22,616 nucleotides of DNA. Origin: a virus. Of this stretch, positions 1-7,270 are shown one piece after another. Below the pieces are notes generated by a model. That model searched no databases and was not told the DNA's origin. It worked only from the letters and a program-made list of their open reading frames with translations. The stretch is taken from the IMG/VR virus record IMGVR_UViG_3300032288_001128, positions 1-22,616 of that record, one strand, 5' to 3'. Made by a program: the position numbers and the translations under genes. Numbering within the stretch: position 1 is the stretch's first letter; the number at the start of each line of letters is the position of its first letter.

Positions 1-215
1 AGTTCTGTTTCTTTACCTAGAGAATGCACAGATAAAAATTGATTCAAATCATAAATGCAAAAATCTTGTGGAAAATCATCAGTCAAAGTTGCCTTTGCGA
101 GAACGGTTTTTGTTGAAGAAATTGTTGCAATTTTCGTGCCTCTTTTAAACTCAATGCCTGAGTTGATATTGGCAAAGTTTTTTAAAATATTCAAAGTGTC
201 GGTAGAAAGTTTCAT
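1..215 (-). CDS. gp45: DNA polymerase sliding clamp gp45, N-terminal part (cut by window edge)
   Basis: Reading the minus strand from ATG at 215 gives 71 open codons that run off the window, starting MKLSTDTLNILKNFANINSG. This lines up with the start of T4 gp45, whose N-terminus has the same MKLSxDTxxxLKNFAxINSGI pattern, followed about 40 residues later by a matching CIYDLNQFL (T4 has AIYDLNGFL). In T4 the trimeric clamp tethers the DNA polymerase and also activates gp55-dependent late transcription. A good AAGGAG ribosome site lies at about 222-227. The gene follows the dNMP kinase with an 10-base gap and is probably co-transcribed with it. About two thirds of the protein lies outside the window. 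Identification is firm from sequence similarity remembered from T4. Confidence 0.93.
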   Translation of the reverse strand, partial: MKLSTDTLNILKNFANINSGIEFKRGTKIATISSTKTVLAKATLTDDFPQDFCIYDLNQFLSVHSLGKETE

Positions 216-225
216 AATATACTCC

Positions 226-879
226 TTATTTCAATTCACCCATTATACCTGATCCAAAGGATAAAGCAATACTTTTAATTAATTGTTTTTTTAAATTTTC
301 CATAGTGTCATTATTGTCAATGACATAATCAATGTCGCCTCCGATCCATCTCCATTCGGACTCATGTATGCCGGAGTTTTGTATCATAAATTTTTCAGCT
401 TTATAATCACCATTATTTGCTTTACCTGCAACATCATACCAATGTGGTTTTATTCCTCTTTGTATTTCAATGCATATACCATTCATTTGTTGAATAAAGT
501 GTATCTCATTTTGAAATCTAACATCAGTGACCACATAGTTAAGTTCTGGATTTTTCATCATCTTTTGTTTCAATTTAATGATCCAAAAATCTTTATGAAA
601 AACATATCGACCAACTTCTGTTCCCATTAATTGCAAAGCAAGTCTTGGTGTAAATGATTTACCTAGTTCCTTAGACCAAAATTCGTCTGGTTGTTCACGC
701 CAAGAGCGTGATTCATCCGTATTACCTTCAAGTAAATGTCTAGGCCATCCAAACATTTCCGATGTAACATCTTTTACGCCTTCAGCAAAAGATACAGGAG
801 TGAAGCCTATGTCTTTTAGAACTTCACCTGCTGTTCCTTTACCAGAACCTATGAACCCTAGTAAACCAATTACGGTCAT
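226..879 (-). CDS. gp1: Deoxynucleoside monophosphate kinase (T4 gene 1-like)
   Basis: The 217-residue protein opens with a P-loop, GFIGSGKGT (residues 8-16), typical of nucleoside monophosphate kinases. It shares with T4 gp1 (241 residues) the order of later blocks: RLALQLMGTEVGR, then KDFWI, then VVTDVRFQNE followed by a strand ending in EIQR, and an acidic C-terminal helix. The family phosphorylates dNMPs to dNDPs for phage DNA synthesis; T4 gp1 also accepts 5-hydroxymethyl-dCMP. The ATG overlaps the stop of the upstream glycosyltransferase gene as TAATG, so translation is probably coupled. It lies directly upstream of the clamp gene. Substrate range cannot be read from the sequence. An adenylate-kinase-like P-loop enzyme of other specificity is the main alternative. 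Confidence 0.85.
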   Translation of the reverse strand: MTVIGLLGFIGSGKGTAGEVLKDIGFTPVSFAEGVKDVTSEMFGWPRHLLEGNTDESRSWREQPDEFWSKELGKSFTPRLALQLMGTEVGRYVFHKDFWIIKLKQKMMKNPELNYVVTDVRFQNEIHFIQQMNGICIEIQRGIKPHWYDVAGKANNGDYKAEKFMIQNSGIHESEWRWIGGDIDYVIDNNDTMENLKKQLIKSIALSFGSGIMGELK

Positions 880-1697
880 TACATTTCTCCGACATAATTA
901 GCAACTGCTGGCATGTCACCTCTAAAATGATAGGTACCGATGTGGTCGGTTTTCATCCAAGGACACAACCAAATTTGGCCACCAAGCTTGCGCCAAAGCT
1001 GACAGAACATATAATCTTCCGAGAGATAACGGTCAGTACCTCCGCCTGTGGCAGAATCTTTGGTGTCAATGATTGTATCAAAGTATGCATGAATGTAACG
1101 AGAACCATCAAAGTGTGCCTGGCCAACATGGTCTGGCCTGTAGTGCAACTGAGGATATGCTGCAGCAAACTTAGGGAATACTTCCCGTTTCACCATCATA
1201 AAACCAGTTCCAATTTCCAATACTTCTAGTGGTTCAGTCACAGAAAACTTTTCTGTACCTTTTACTGGATTGAAAACATAATCACCGGTAACATTCGCCA
1301 ATGCGTTTGGATCAATATCAGGATTCTTTTCCATGGCTTTTTTGACTGCACGCCATTTGATAGATTTCTTGGGATAAGGACCACCAATCACATCTTTATC
1401 AAGTGCAAGCATAGCAATCACATCACGTGGATCAAAGTGAATATCCGAATCGATAAACAACATGTGTGTACAATCCGAACGGTTCAGATATTCATCAACA
1501 AGGTAGTTTCTTGCCCTAGTGATTAGAGATTCATTGAAAAGAAATGAAAATTTCACTTGAATGCCGTACTGCATACAAAGTGCTTGTAAATCTAAACATG
1601 CTTTGGCATATAGACCATGATTCATTCCACCATACATTGGTGTTGCAACGAAAATACTTTTCTTTTGCAAATCTTCTTTTTTAATTGAAATTTCCAT
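879..1697 (-). CDS. GT-A type glycosyltransferase
   Basis: I start the gene at ATG 1697, giving 272 residues, because GGAGAG lies 5 bases upstream. The longer reading frame to a TTG at 1730 would run through the terminator of the previous gene. The protein begins with a beta strand (SIFVATPMYGG), then NESLITRARN at about 55-64, then a DSD metal-binding motif in MLFIDSDIHF (residues 79-88), all typical of nucleotide-sugar-dependent GT-A enzymes. Further on are GTGFMMVKREVF and SEDYMFC, a plausible acceptor/catalytic region, and a C-terminal DHIGTYHFRG. Similar proteins are common in aquatic T4-like phages. The sugar and acceptor (phage DNA, virion protein or host surface) cannot be told from the sequence. 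No signal peptide or membrane segment is seen. It overlaps the dNMP kinase gene by one base. Confidence 0.8.
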   Translation of the reverse strand: MEISIKKEDLQKKSIFVATPMYGGMNHGLYAKACLDLQALCMQYGIQVKFSFLFNESLITRARNYLVDEYLNRSDCTHMLFIDSDIHFDPRDVIAMLALDKDVIGGPYPKKSIKWRAVKKAMEKNPDIDPNALANVTGDYVFNPVKGTEKFSVTEPLEVLEIGTGFMMVKREVFPKFAAAYPQLHYRPDHVGQAHFDGSRYIHAYFDTIIDTKDSATGGGTDRYLSEDYMFCQLWRKLGGQIWLCPWMKTDHIGTYHFRGDMPAVANYVGEM

Positions 1698-1711
1698 TTG
1701 CTCTCCAAAAA

Positions 1712-1747
1712 TAAAAAAAGGGGAGTCCAATTAAATGGAACTCCCCT
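1712..1747 (-). terminator. Rho-independent terminator after the winged-helix gene
   Basis: On the minus strand an AGGGGAGT arm pairs with ACTCCCCT, extended by a GG/CC pair with a one-base bulge, around an A+T loop. A run of seven T follows. It begins 14 bases after the stop of the winged-helix gene. It also sits just upstream of the glycosyltransferase ribosome site, so that gene depends on read-through or on a start not visible here. Confidence 0.88.
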
Positions 1748-1760
1748 GTGTCACCTTAGA

Positions 1761-2030
1761 TTAGGCGGTGAAGCTGTAACCGGCACGAAGAGCAGATTTA
1801 ACCATAGCTTTGGTTGGTGTGCCCATACGATAAACGGAAACTTTAGTACCATCACCACGTGTCTTGGTGTTGGTGTAGATGCAATGACCTTCTTGACGAA
1901 GTTCATCGATACGTGCGGTAACGTTCTGAATACCAAAACGAGCACGGGCTTGTGCAACGGAAAGGGTGTTGTATCCCTCTTTCTTGCTCAGATAGTTGAG
2001 GATGCGTTGCTTGGCGGATACTTTAGACAT
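1761..2030 (-). CDS. Small winged helix-turn-helix protein, probable regulator
   Basis: This 89-residue basic protein has the layout of a winged helix: helix 1 at about 5-15 (SAKQRILNYLSK), helix 2 at 24-32 (SVAQARARF), a likely recognition helix at 35-47 (QNVTARIDELRQE), and a beta wing at about 50-69 (CIYTNTKTRGDGTKVSVYRM). The pattern resembles DNA-binding domains that read 'LS..QA...FGI.N..ARI.ELR..G'. I recall close relatives as conserved unnamed proteins in marine T4-like phages. It is the only gene here with its own consensus promoter and its own terminator. It has a TAGGAG ribosome site. A role as transcription regulator or DNA-binding structural factor is inferred; no target is known. 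Inverted repeats in its promoter are compatible with self-regulation. Confidence 0.75.
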   Translation of the reverse strand: MSKVSAKQRILNYLSKKEGYNTLSVAQARARFGIQNVTARIDELRQEGHCIYTNTKTRGDGTKVSVYRMGTPTKAMVKSALRAGYSFTA

Positions 2031-2055
2031 ATCAATCTCCTAATTACAAAGTTAT

Positions 2056-2070
2056 CTTGCAAATTGCAAG
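2056..2070. promoter_or_regulatory. 15-bp perfect inverted repeat at the predicted transcript start
   Basis: CTTGCAAATTGCAAG consists of two 7-base arms around one base. It lies just downstream of the predicted transcription start (near 2071), about 26 bases upstream of the winged-helix start codon. As DNA it could be an operator. As RNA it could form a 6-bp hairpin with a 3-base loop at the very 5' end, which often stabilises mRNA. Confidence 0.55.
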
Positions 2071-2076
2071 TTTTTC

Positions 2077-2098
2077 TATTATACTAGTATGTATAATA
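2077..2098. promoter_or_regulatory. 22-bp inverted repeat spanning the -10 box and spacer
   Basis: Arms TATTATAC (2077-2084) and GTATAATA (2091-2098) are perfect 8-base complements separated by 6 bases. One arm contains the -10 box of the winged-helix promoter. The repeat also places a TATAAT on the plus strand. A dimeric repressor bound here would cover the -10 region. Confidence 0.5.
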
Positions 2099-2106
2099 CT
2101 TGTCAA
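2078..2106 (-). promoter_or_regulatory. Consensus sigma-70 promoter for the winged-helix gene
   Basis: On the minus strand TTGACA (2106-2101) and TATAAT (2083-2078) are separated by exactly 17 bases, a perfect match to the bacterial housekeeping consensus. The predicted start is near 2071, leaving a leader of about 40 bases before ATG 2030. Host RNA polymerase should use it without phage factors, so expression is probably early unless repressed. Confidence 0.88.
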
Positions 2107-2126
2107 GTGGTTTTGTGGCACACTTG
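2104..2126. promoter_or_regulatory. Inverted repeat overlapping the -35 box
   Basis: CAAGTG (2104-2109) and CACTTG (2121-2126) are perfect 6-base arms 11 bases apart. They overlap the -35 box of the winged-helix promoter and start just beyond the stop codon of the upstream gene. The arms use the same CTTG/CAAG ends as the repeat at 2056-2070. It could be an operator or a weak hairpin; there is no T tract to make it a terminator. Confidence 0.4.
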
Positions 2127-2128
2127 AT

Positions 2129-3394
2129 TTATCTGCCAACTTGTGGCAAATATTTGGCCTTGGTTTCTTCCCACGACATGAAGATAAGATCATCATAGAA
2201 TAGTGATTCATATGATACATTATTCTTTTTCTTCAACATGGAAATTCTACCTTTGGCATATTTGGTTTTCCAAATTTCTGTCAAGGTTTCGACACTGGTA
2301 TCAAAAGACTTTACCAGTTTATCTTCCGTAATTTCTTTACGGAGGAATTCGGGTGTGTTGTTATACAAAGGAGAAAAATAAATTCCCCGTTGATGAGCAC
2401 ACTTTACCATTTCTTTCGGTATTTTAAGTTTACTGTATGCAAAATGCAGAGTTCGGTTTTTATGGTCACGTTTGTATGGTAGGCCATTGGGTTTCTTGGC
2501 TTCCCACCATTCAAAGTAATGTCTTGTATGATTTTCTTTTACCCAATTATAGATTTTATTAAGTACACTTCTATCGGGATCGAAAGCAACAGAGCCGGAA
2601 CTAAAACCCATTTTCTGCCAGTGTTCGAGCCCATCATACTGGGAAAGGCCATTGGATTTTGTATTACCATAAAGGCTAGTAGTAGTAACGCCAACAAGAA
2701 CATTTCCATATTGTTTTTTCCAATCGTTTTGTACAGTGTCAGAAAGACACAACAAGGCCAACAATTTACCGCCCATATAGTTAAATCCAAGAGGTTGTAG
2801 TGGTACAATTGTTGAACCAATTGCTGTGTGGTTAATCATATTACCGGTTGTCTTAATGTCTTTAGGCCAACCGATATATTTATCTCTTGGTGTTAAGTCC
2901 AAGAAATCAGATGAGATGCAAATAACTCCAAGGAATTTTTCAGTCACTTCATCAATGACTGTGTAATATAAGTTGCGACCAATATTGGAGTTGTTCTTCA
3001 TCGTGGAAGAAAATGTGCGTAGAGTATTCCATTTATCGGCCAATGGACCATTTGATAAAACCATTTTAGGTTTCAAATTGGCATAGTCATCGGCATCTTT
3101 AGGCATCCAAATATTGGATTTTATTGAGTTAATTGTGTCCTGTTGAGCCATATCAACCATTTGACGCTCTTCACCGAATAGAGTGGAGATCGTCCTGGTG
3201 GGAAATTTTTCGTGTACTTCACACCATTTTTGATAAAGTGTATATTCACGAACATCCATTTGTGATTTCTGTGACAAATCACCAATAATTTCTTGTTTCA
3301 ATTGTTCTGTATCGATGTGTTGAAAACGCTCTGGCTCATTTTCAATTTGCCATAGTCGCCATTGTTCATCGATATCAGGAATACTTTTCGCCAT
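2129..3394 (-). CDS. Protein with DUF4338/DruA-like core, function unknown
   Basis: The protein has 421 residues. Its middle (about 130-270) matches the pattern I remember for DUF4338, the domain of DruA in Druantia defence systems: GRNLYYTV, a strand ending in SS, RDKYIGW, VPLQPLGFNYMGGKLLALL, then DWKKQYG and a strand with VTTTSLYG. Some authors relate such domains to acyltransferase-like folds, but I cannot verify that here. The N-terminal 120 residues are charged and helical. The C-terminal 150 are basic (for example KRDHKNRTLHF and KGRISMLKKKN) and could contact nucleic acid. The start overlaps the deformylase stop as TAATG, so it is the last gene of the run beginning at uvsY. Function is unknown; DNA modification or interference with host systems are guesses. 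The domain call itself is moderate. Confidence 0.6.
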   Translation of the reverse strand: MAKSIPDIDEQWRLWQIENEPERFQHIDTEQLKQEIIGDLSQKSQMDVREYTLYQKWCEVHEKFPTRTISTLFGEERQMVDMAQQDTINSIKSNIWMPKDADDYANLKPKMVLSNGPLADKWNTLRTFSSTMKNNSNIGRNLYYTVIDEVTEKFLGVICISSDFLDLTPRDKYIGWPKDIKTTGNMINHTAIGSTIVPLQPLGFNYMGGKLLALLCLSDTVQNDWKKQYGNVLVGVTTTSLYGNTKSNGLSQYDGLEHWQKMGFSSGSVAFDPDRSVLNKIYNWVKENHTRHYFEWWEAKKPNGLPYKRDHKNRTLHFAYSKLKIPKEMVKCAHQRGIYFSPLYNNTPEFLRKEITEDKLVKSFDTSVETLTEIWKTKYAKGRISMLKKKNNVSYESLFYDDLIFMSWEETKAKYLPQVGR

Positions 3395-4023
3395 TAATTA
3401 AAAATTTCATTAGGTTTAATTTTGCCGGCCTTGACTGCTCTTCTAATCTTTTGATTTAACTTGTTCAATTTCTTAAAGGCAAATTCTAAAGCCAACGGTT
3501 TAACCCTTGTAGTATACACTATTCCGTTCATGTGGTCAAGCTCATGGAGGAAACACCTTGCTGTAATACCATCGAATGTTATGGTACGTTTCGTACCTGT
3601 AAAGTCCTGGTATTCAACCACAATCTTTTTTGGTCTGGTAATTTTTAAATTCAACATTGGAAAGGACAAACAACCTTCGTCCATATGTGTCTCACCTTCT
3701 GTTGAAATTATTTTTGGATTAAAACAGGCAATGTATTCATCGCCAGCACCCATCACAAAAACACGATATGCATATCCACATTGGTTTGCGGATAAACCAA
3801 GGCCATTATATTTTTTACAAGTTTCTACCAGACTTGATGCAAATGCATTGGCATCAACAGGAGGATTGGCAAAATCAAATTCTTGTAATTGTGTATAAAG
3901 AATTGGATGTTCCGGTGAAACCAAATTAAAAACCGGAATTTCCGGTTTATTTGTTTTAATTACTTCTTTTGTGTCATATAAAACAATCGACTCATCATTT
4001 ACATTTGTGTTTTCAATATTCAT
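3394..4023 (-). CDS. def: Peptide deformylase
   Basis: All three family motifs are present: motif 1 GLGLSANQ (74-81), motif 2 EGCLS (116-120) with metal ligand Cys118, and motif 3 HELDH (160-164) with ligands His160 and His164 and catalytic Glu161. The enzyme removes the formyl group from the N-terminal methionine of new proteins. At 209 residues it is longer than most phage versions, which often stop soon after motif 3. It has about 35 extra N-terminal residues and a basic, lysine-rich C-terminal tail. The ATG overlaps the gp46 stop (ATGA), so it is translated with the recombination genes. Deformylases are frequent in cyanophages and other aquatic phages; which nascent proteins are targeted here is unknown. 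Confidence 0.93.
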   Translation of the reverse strand: MNIENTNVNDESIVLYDTKEVIKTNKPEIPVFNLVSPEHPILYTQLQEFDFANPPVDANAFASSLVETCKKYNGLGLSANQCGYAYRVFVMGAGDEYIACFNPKIISTEGETHMDEGCLSFPMLNLKITRPKKIVVEYQDFTGTKRTITFDGITARCFLHELDHMNGIVYTTRVKPLALEFAFKKLNKLNQKIRRAVKAGKIKPNEIFN

Positions 4024-5738
4024 TTTGCAATCCTAGAAAAGTTTCCTTTTTTCTCAAATTTAACAACTGAACGAAACTTATCGAACAGTTGATCTCCTTT
4101 GTGTGAAATAACAAACACATTGGTGTCTTGTCCCATTTCATGTATCAGTTTTAAAAATTCTTCTGTGCCTACTGTATCCAAACTTGAATCAAACACTTCA
4201 TCCAAAATCAATAGATTGGTATTGGTACTGTTCTTTAATTTGGCAACTTGGCGCCAGGTAAATAGTAAGGCGAGATCAATACGCATCTTTTCTCCTTCAG
4301 AGAAATTAGCGTAAGAAAACTCATCACGATGCCTACTCTTAATAGTTTCATTGAAGTTCTCATCAATATTAAAGTTAACAAAAAAGTCCATTGCTGTTAA
4401 ATACTTGTTAATTAACTTATTCATAATTGGCAAGTATTGTTTAATAATCTTTGTTTTGATACCCGTATCTTTCAACAATGTACCGGCAAATTCATTGTAA
4501 TGTTTTTCTTGCAAAAGTCCTTTGTATACTTCTTGGTAACCTTCCAATTCGGTTTTAAGTGTCTGCAATTTTTCATTACCATCCTCACTTATACCAACCT
4601 TTGTGGACAGAGATTGAATTTCTTTATTTAACTTAACAACATAATTATTAATGGCAGCAATTGTTGCATTGTGTTTTGTAATTTCATTTTGGTGTGCTGC
4701 AATATGGTTTATCGTGTTTGTTATTTGTGTTATCTGATTGGTAACTTTCGTAAACTCACTCTCAACTTCCTCAAGATTCTTTTTTTGTGAACCAATTTTT
4801 TGTCCCTTTTCGACAACTTGTGAATTTTTCCATTCGGTTGTAATGGATTGTTTGCATGTTGGACAATCATGGTTTGTTTCATAAAAGTCAATCTCCTTTT
4901 GATTTCTTTCAATATTGGTTTCTATTTTTCCTTTTATCTGTAAAAGACTTTTAGACTTCTTTTCCAGTTTTTGTTTGTTGTCACCAATTTTGGAATTCAG
5001 TTGATTAATATGTTTCTGTATAAGTTCAACATCTTTGTTCAACTTAACCAACTGTTCATTTGACTTTTCTATTTCGACTCTTTTGTTTTCGATTTCCACA
5101 TCGTTGTGTTTTTTGTGGTCCTCTATGGTCTCTTTTTGTAGTTTGATTTTTTCTTCTACCAAATTAATATCATATTTGATTTTGGTAATACCATCTTTGA
5201 GTGATGATAGTTTTTCTTTGACCACTGAATTCATGGCAGAGAAGATTTGAATATCAAGTAAATCCTCAATGATTGTTCTACGGTCAGAGGCAGACAATTG
5301 CATGAAAGGAATAAATGATGCTGAACCTAGGATGACAACCTGCGTGAACGACTTAAAATTTATTTTGAGAATTTGATTCTCTAGTACGTCTTGGTAGTCT
5401 TTCGCAGCTGCATCCTGGTTCAACAAAACTTTGTTGCAATAGATTTCAAACACATTTGGTTTGATACCTCTTACAATCTTATATTTTTTCTGACCTACTG
5501 TGAACTCTATTTCGACTACACATTCTTTTCCATTGATAGAGTTTAACAGTTGCGGTTTATTTATCTTTCTGAAAGGTTTACCGAACAGACCAAAACACAG
5601 AGCATCAAGAATGGTAGATTTACCCGCACCATTCTGGCCAATAATCAATGTGTTGTTTGACTTGGTTAGATTAATTTCAGTAAATGTGGCTCCAGTAGAA
5701 AGAAAATTTTTCCATCGGACTTTTTCAAAAGTTATCAT
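4020..5738 (-). CDS. gp46: Recombination endonuclease subunit gp46 (Rad50/SbcC-like ATPase)
   Basis: The 572-residue protein shows the full SMC/Rad50 layout: Walker A GQNGAGKST (34-42), a coiled coil, a zinc hook CPTC with Cys292 and Cys295, a second coiled coil, the ABC signature NFSEGEKMRID (478-488), Walker B LLILDEV (509-515) and an H-loop His546 in VISHK. Length is close to T4 gp46 (560). With gp47 it forms the Mre11/Rad50-type complex that resects DNA ends for recombination-dependent replication and helps degrade host DNA. Its ATG overlaps the gp47 stop (ATGA), the usual arrangement for this pair. Confidence 0.96.
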   Translation of the reverse strand: MITFEKVRWKNFLSTGATFTEINLTKSNNTLIIGQNGAGKSTILDALCFGLFGKPFRKINKPQLLNSINGKECVVEIEFTVGQKKYKIVRGIKPNVFEIYCNKVLLNQDAAAKDYQDVLENQILKINFKSFTQVVILGSASFIPFMQLSASDRRTIIEDLLDIQIFSAMNSVVKEKLSSLKDGITKIKYDINLVEEKIKLQKETIEDHKKHNDVEIENKRVEIEKSNEQLVKLNKDVELIQKHINQLNSKIGDNKQKLEKKSKSLLQIKGKIETNIERNQKEIDFYETNHDCPTCKQSITTEWKNSQVVEKGQKIGSQKKNLEEVESEFTKVTNQITQITNTINHIAAHQNEITKHNATIAAINNYVVKLNKEIQSLSTKVGISEDGNEKLQTLKTELEGYQEVYKGLLQEKHYNEFAGTLLKDTGIKTKIIKQYLPIMNKLINKYLTAMDFFVNFNIDENFNETIKSRHRDEFSYANFSEGEKMRIDLALLFTWRQVAKLKNSTNTNLLILDEVFDSSLDTVGTEEFLKLIHEMGQDTNVFVISHKGDQLFDKFRSVVKFEKKGNFSRIAK

Positions 5739-6805
5739 TGTTCAGAATTCAACGCTTCAATATAAAGTGTTTTTAATAATTTTTTCAATTCGTTATTGTC
5801 AATACTATCTTCGGTGATACCATCAACGTACTTGTTTAAAATCGTTAAGGTATCTTCAGCTTGGTCTACCAAGTTATCATCAATTCCTTCAGTCAACTCG
5901 GTAAAATCTTCCGCAACAGTAATATCGGTTGGATTGACATTATACAAGTTATTCATAAACTTGTCAAACAAATATGGATTGGTTTTATTAATTACAACCA
6001 CTTTAACATATGTGTCTTTGTAACCAGACAAATCTTTGCCGTCAATCTCTTTGATGGTTTCTTCTTTGTCATTATAGATTATACGGTGAAACATCTTGTA
6101 GGGATTCTTTACGAACTCTAAATCTCCAGTATCCATATCAAATAAATGAAAACCTCGGTCATCGTTGTAATCTTGCCAAGTAAGTTCATACGGGTTACCC
6201 AAGTAATGAATGCCATCAGCACTAGACTTATGATGGTAGTGGCCACTAAATGTGTTTGAGAACTTCCTAAAAATTCCACGATCTAGACCTCCCTCACTTG
6301 GCATACCACGATACATGGCGAAACCAGCAATCTCAAAATGTCCCATGCAATATTTGGCATCAGAATCTTTTAATGTTTCCATACTGTCATCATAATTTTC
6401 AGGACATATCCAAGGCATCATACACACCTTGTGCGGTCCAACATAGATGTGTGAAGGATGGTCTATGACATTAAATGATGATGCATATTCATTCAATAAC
6501 AAACCAACAGAGTTTACATCGTTGGTATTTTTAAAGTAAGTGTCGTGATTACCGGCCAAAATATGTACATCAATACCCATGTATGCCAAAGGATCAAAGA
6601 ACATTTCTTTGGCACGTTTCAGTGTGTAGAAGTTCATGTACTTTCTTCGGTCAAATGTGTCACCAAGAATCAATACAGTTTGTACATTTTTTTCTTTTAT
6701 TTTTGGAAAGAAAACATTCTCATAAAATTTTTGGAAAAAATCCAAAAATTGTGGTGAATCATTACGAGCACCAAAATGTTGGTCGGTAATTATTGCTACT
6801 TTCAT
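5735..6805 (-). CDS. gp47: Recombination nuclease subunit gp47 (Mre11/SbcD-like)
   Basis: The protein has 356 residues and the calcineurin-like phosphoesterase motifs in order: DQH (8-10), GDTFDRR (48-54), GNHD (85-88), GHFE (155-158) and GHYHH (188-192). These hold the two-metal site of Mre11/SbcD nucleases. T4 gp47 is of similar length (339). It acts with gp46, encoded immediately downstream with a 4-base overlap. It overlaps the upstream cytidylyltransferase-like gene in the same way. Confidence 0.96.
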   Translation of the reverse strand: MKVAIITDQHFGARNDSPQFLDFFQKFYENVFFPKIKEKNVQTVLILGDTFDRRKYMNFYTLKRAKEMFFDPLAYMGIDVHILAGNHDTYFKNTNDVNSVGLLLNEYASSFNVIDHPSHIYVGPHKVCMMPWICPENYDDSMETLKDSDAKYCMGHFEIAGFAMYRGMPSEGGLDRGIFRKFSNTFSGHYHHKSSADGIHYLGNPYELTWQDYNDDRGFHLFDMDTGDLEFVKNPYKMFHRIIYNDKEETIKEIDGKDLSGYKDTYVKVVVINKTNPYLFDKFMNNLYNVNPTDITVAEDFTELTEGIDDNLVDQAEDTLTILNKYVDGITEDSIDNNELKKLLKTLYIEALNSEQ

Positions 6806-7263
6806 TTCTTACAATCGTTATATTCTTTATTCAAAATTTTCATTCTGTTTTCTTCGGCTTCCCAAACTCTTTTTCTTAAACTTGAACTACTATATGGATG
6901 TTGTCTTTCATGGTAGAACAATTCTATTCCTTGATCCAAACACCATTGTTTTCCTGTAAAGTCTTTGGTTTTGTATTCATCACCTAAGAATCGTATATCA
7001 ATGTGTATTGTTTTCAACATGTTGAGTAAATCTTCTTCAGTATGGTACACCATAACTTCATCAACATATTTACAAGCAGATACACATATGAATCTTTCAT
7101 ATATTGACATTACTGGTTTGTTTTTGGTATCTGGTCTATCCACAGTGGGATCGACTTGAACTGCCACAACCAAATAGTCACAATGCCTTTTTTCTTCACG
7201 CAACATTGTTACATGTCCTGCATGAAACAAATCAAACGTGCTACAATTAAATCCAATTTTCAT
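6802..7263 (-). CDS. Cytidylyltransferase-like nucleotidyltransferase
   Basis: I start at ATG 7263 (153 residues). A longer frame upstream only overlaps gp55 in another phase, and the true N-terminus MKIGFNCSTFDLFHAGH is typical of the family. The HAGH motif (14-17) is the HxGH nucleotide-binding signature. GDEYK (94-98) and SSSSLRKRV (125-133) correspond to the second conserved region, which in TagD-type glycerol-3-phosphate cytidylyltransferases ends in a Ser/Thr-rich K/R motif. The family joins CTP (or another NTP) to a phosphorylated alcohol or sugar. The acceptor cannot be read from sequence. The gene lies between gp55 and gp47, seven bases after the gp55 stop and overlapping gp47 by 4 bases. 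A link to the glycosyltransferase near 879-1697 is possible but speculative. Confidence 0.85.
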   Translation of the reverse strand: MKIGFNCSTFDLFHAGHVTMLREEKRHCDYLVVAVQVDPTVDRPDTKNKPVMSIYERFICVSACKYVDEVMVYHTEEDLLNMLKTIHIDIRFLGDEYKTKDFTGKQWCLDQGIELFYHERQHPYSSSSLRKRVWEAEENRMKILNKEYNDCKK

Positions 7264-7270
7264 TATATCA

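Noticed and set aside
364-630. Plus-strand hydrophobic 88-codon frame opposite the dNMP kinase
   Set aside because: It is antisense to a well-supported gene and has no ribosome site; the apparent hydrophobicity comes from reverse-strand codons.
1698-1730. Eleven extra N-terminal codons for the glycosyltransferase from a TTG
   Set aside because: They lie across the terminator of the upstream gene, while ATG 1697 has a well-placed GGAGAG.
5561-5568. Late-box-like GATAAATA inside gp46
   Set aside because: It is in the middle of a gene with no start nearby and probably reflects A+T richness.
5937-5966. Plus-strand TTGACA in gp47
   Set aside because: No -10-like hexamer lies at 16-18 bases and it is within conserved coding sequence.
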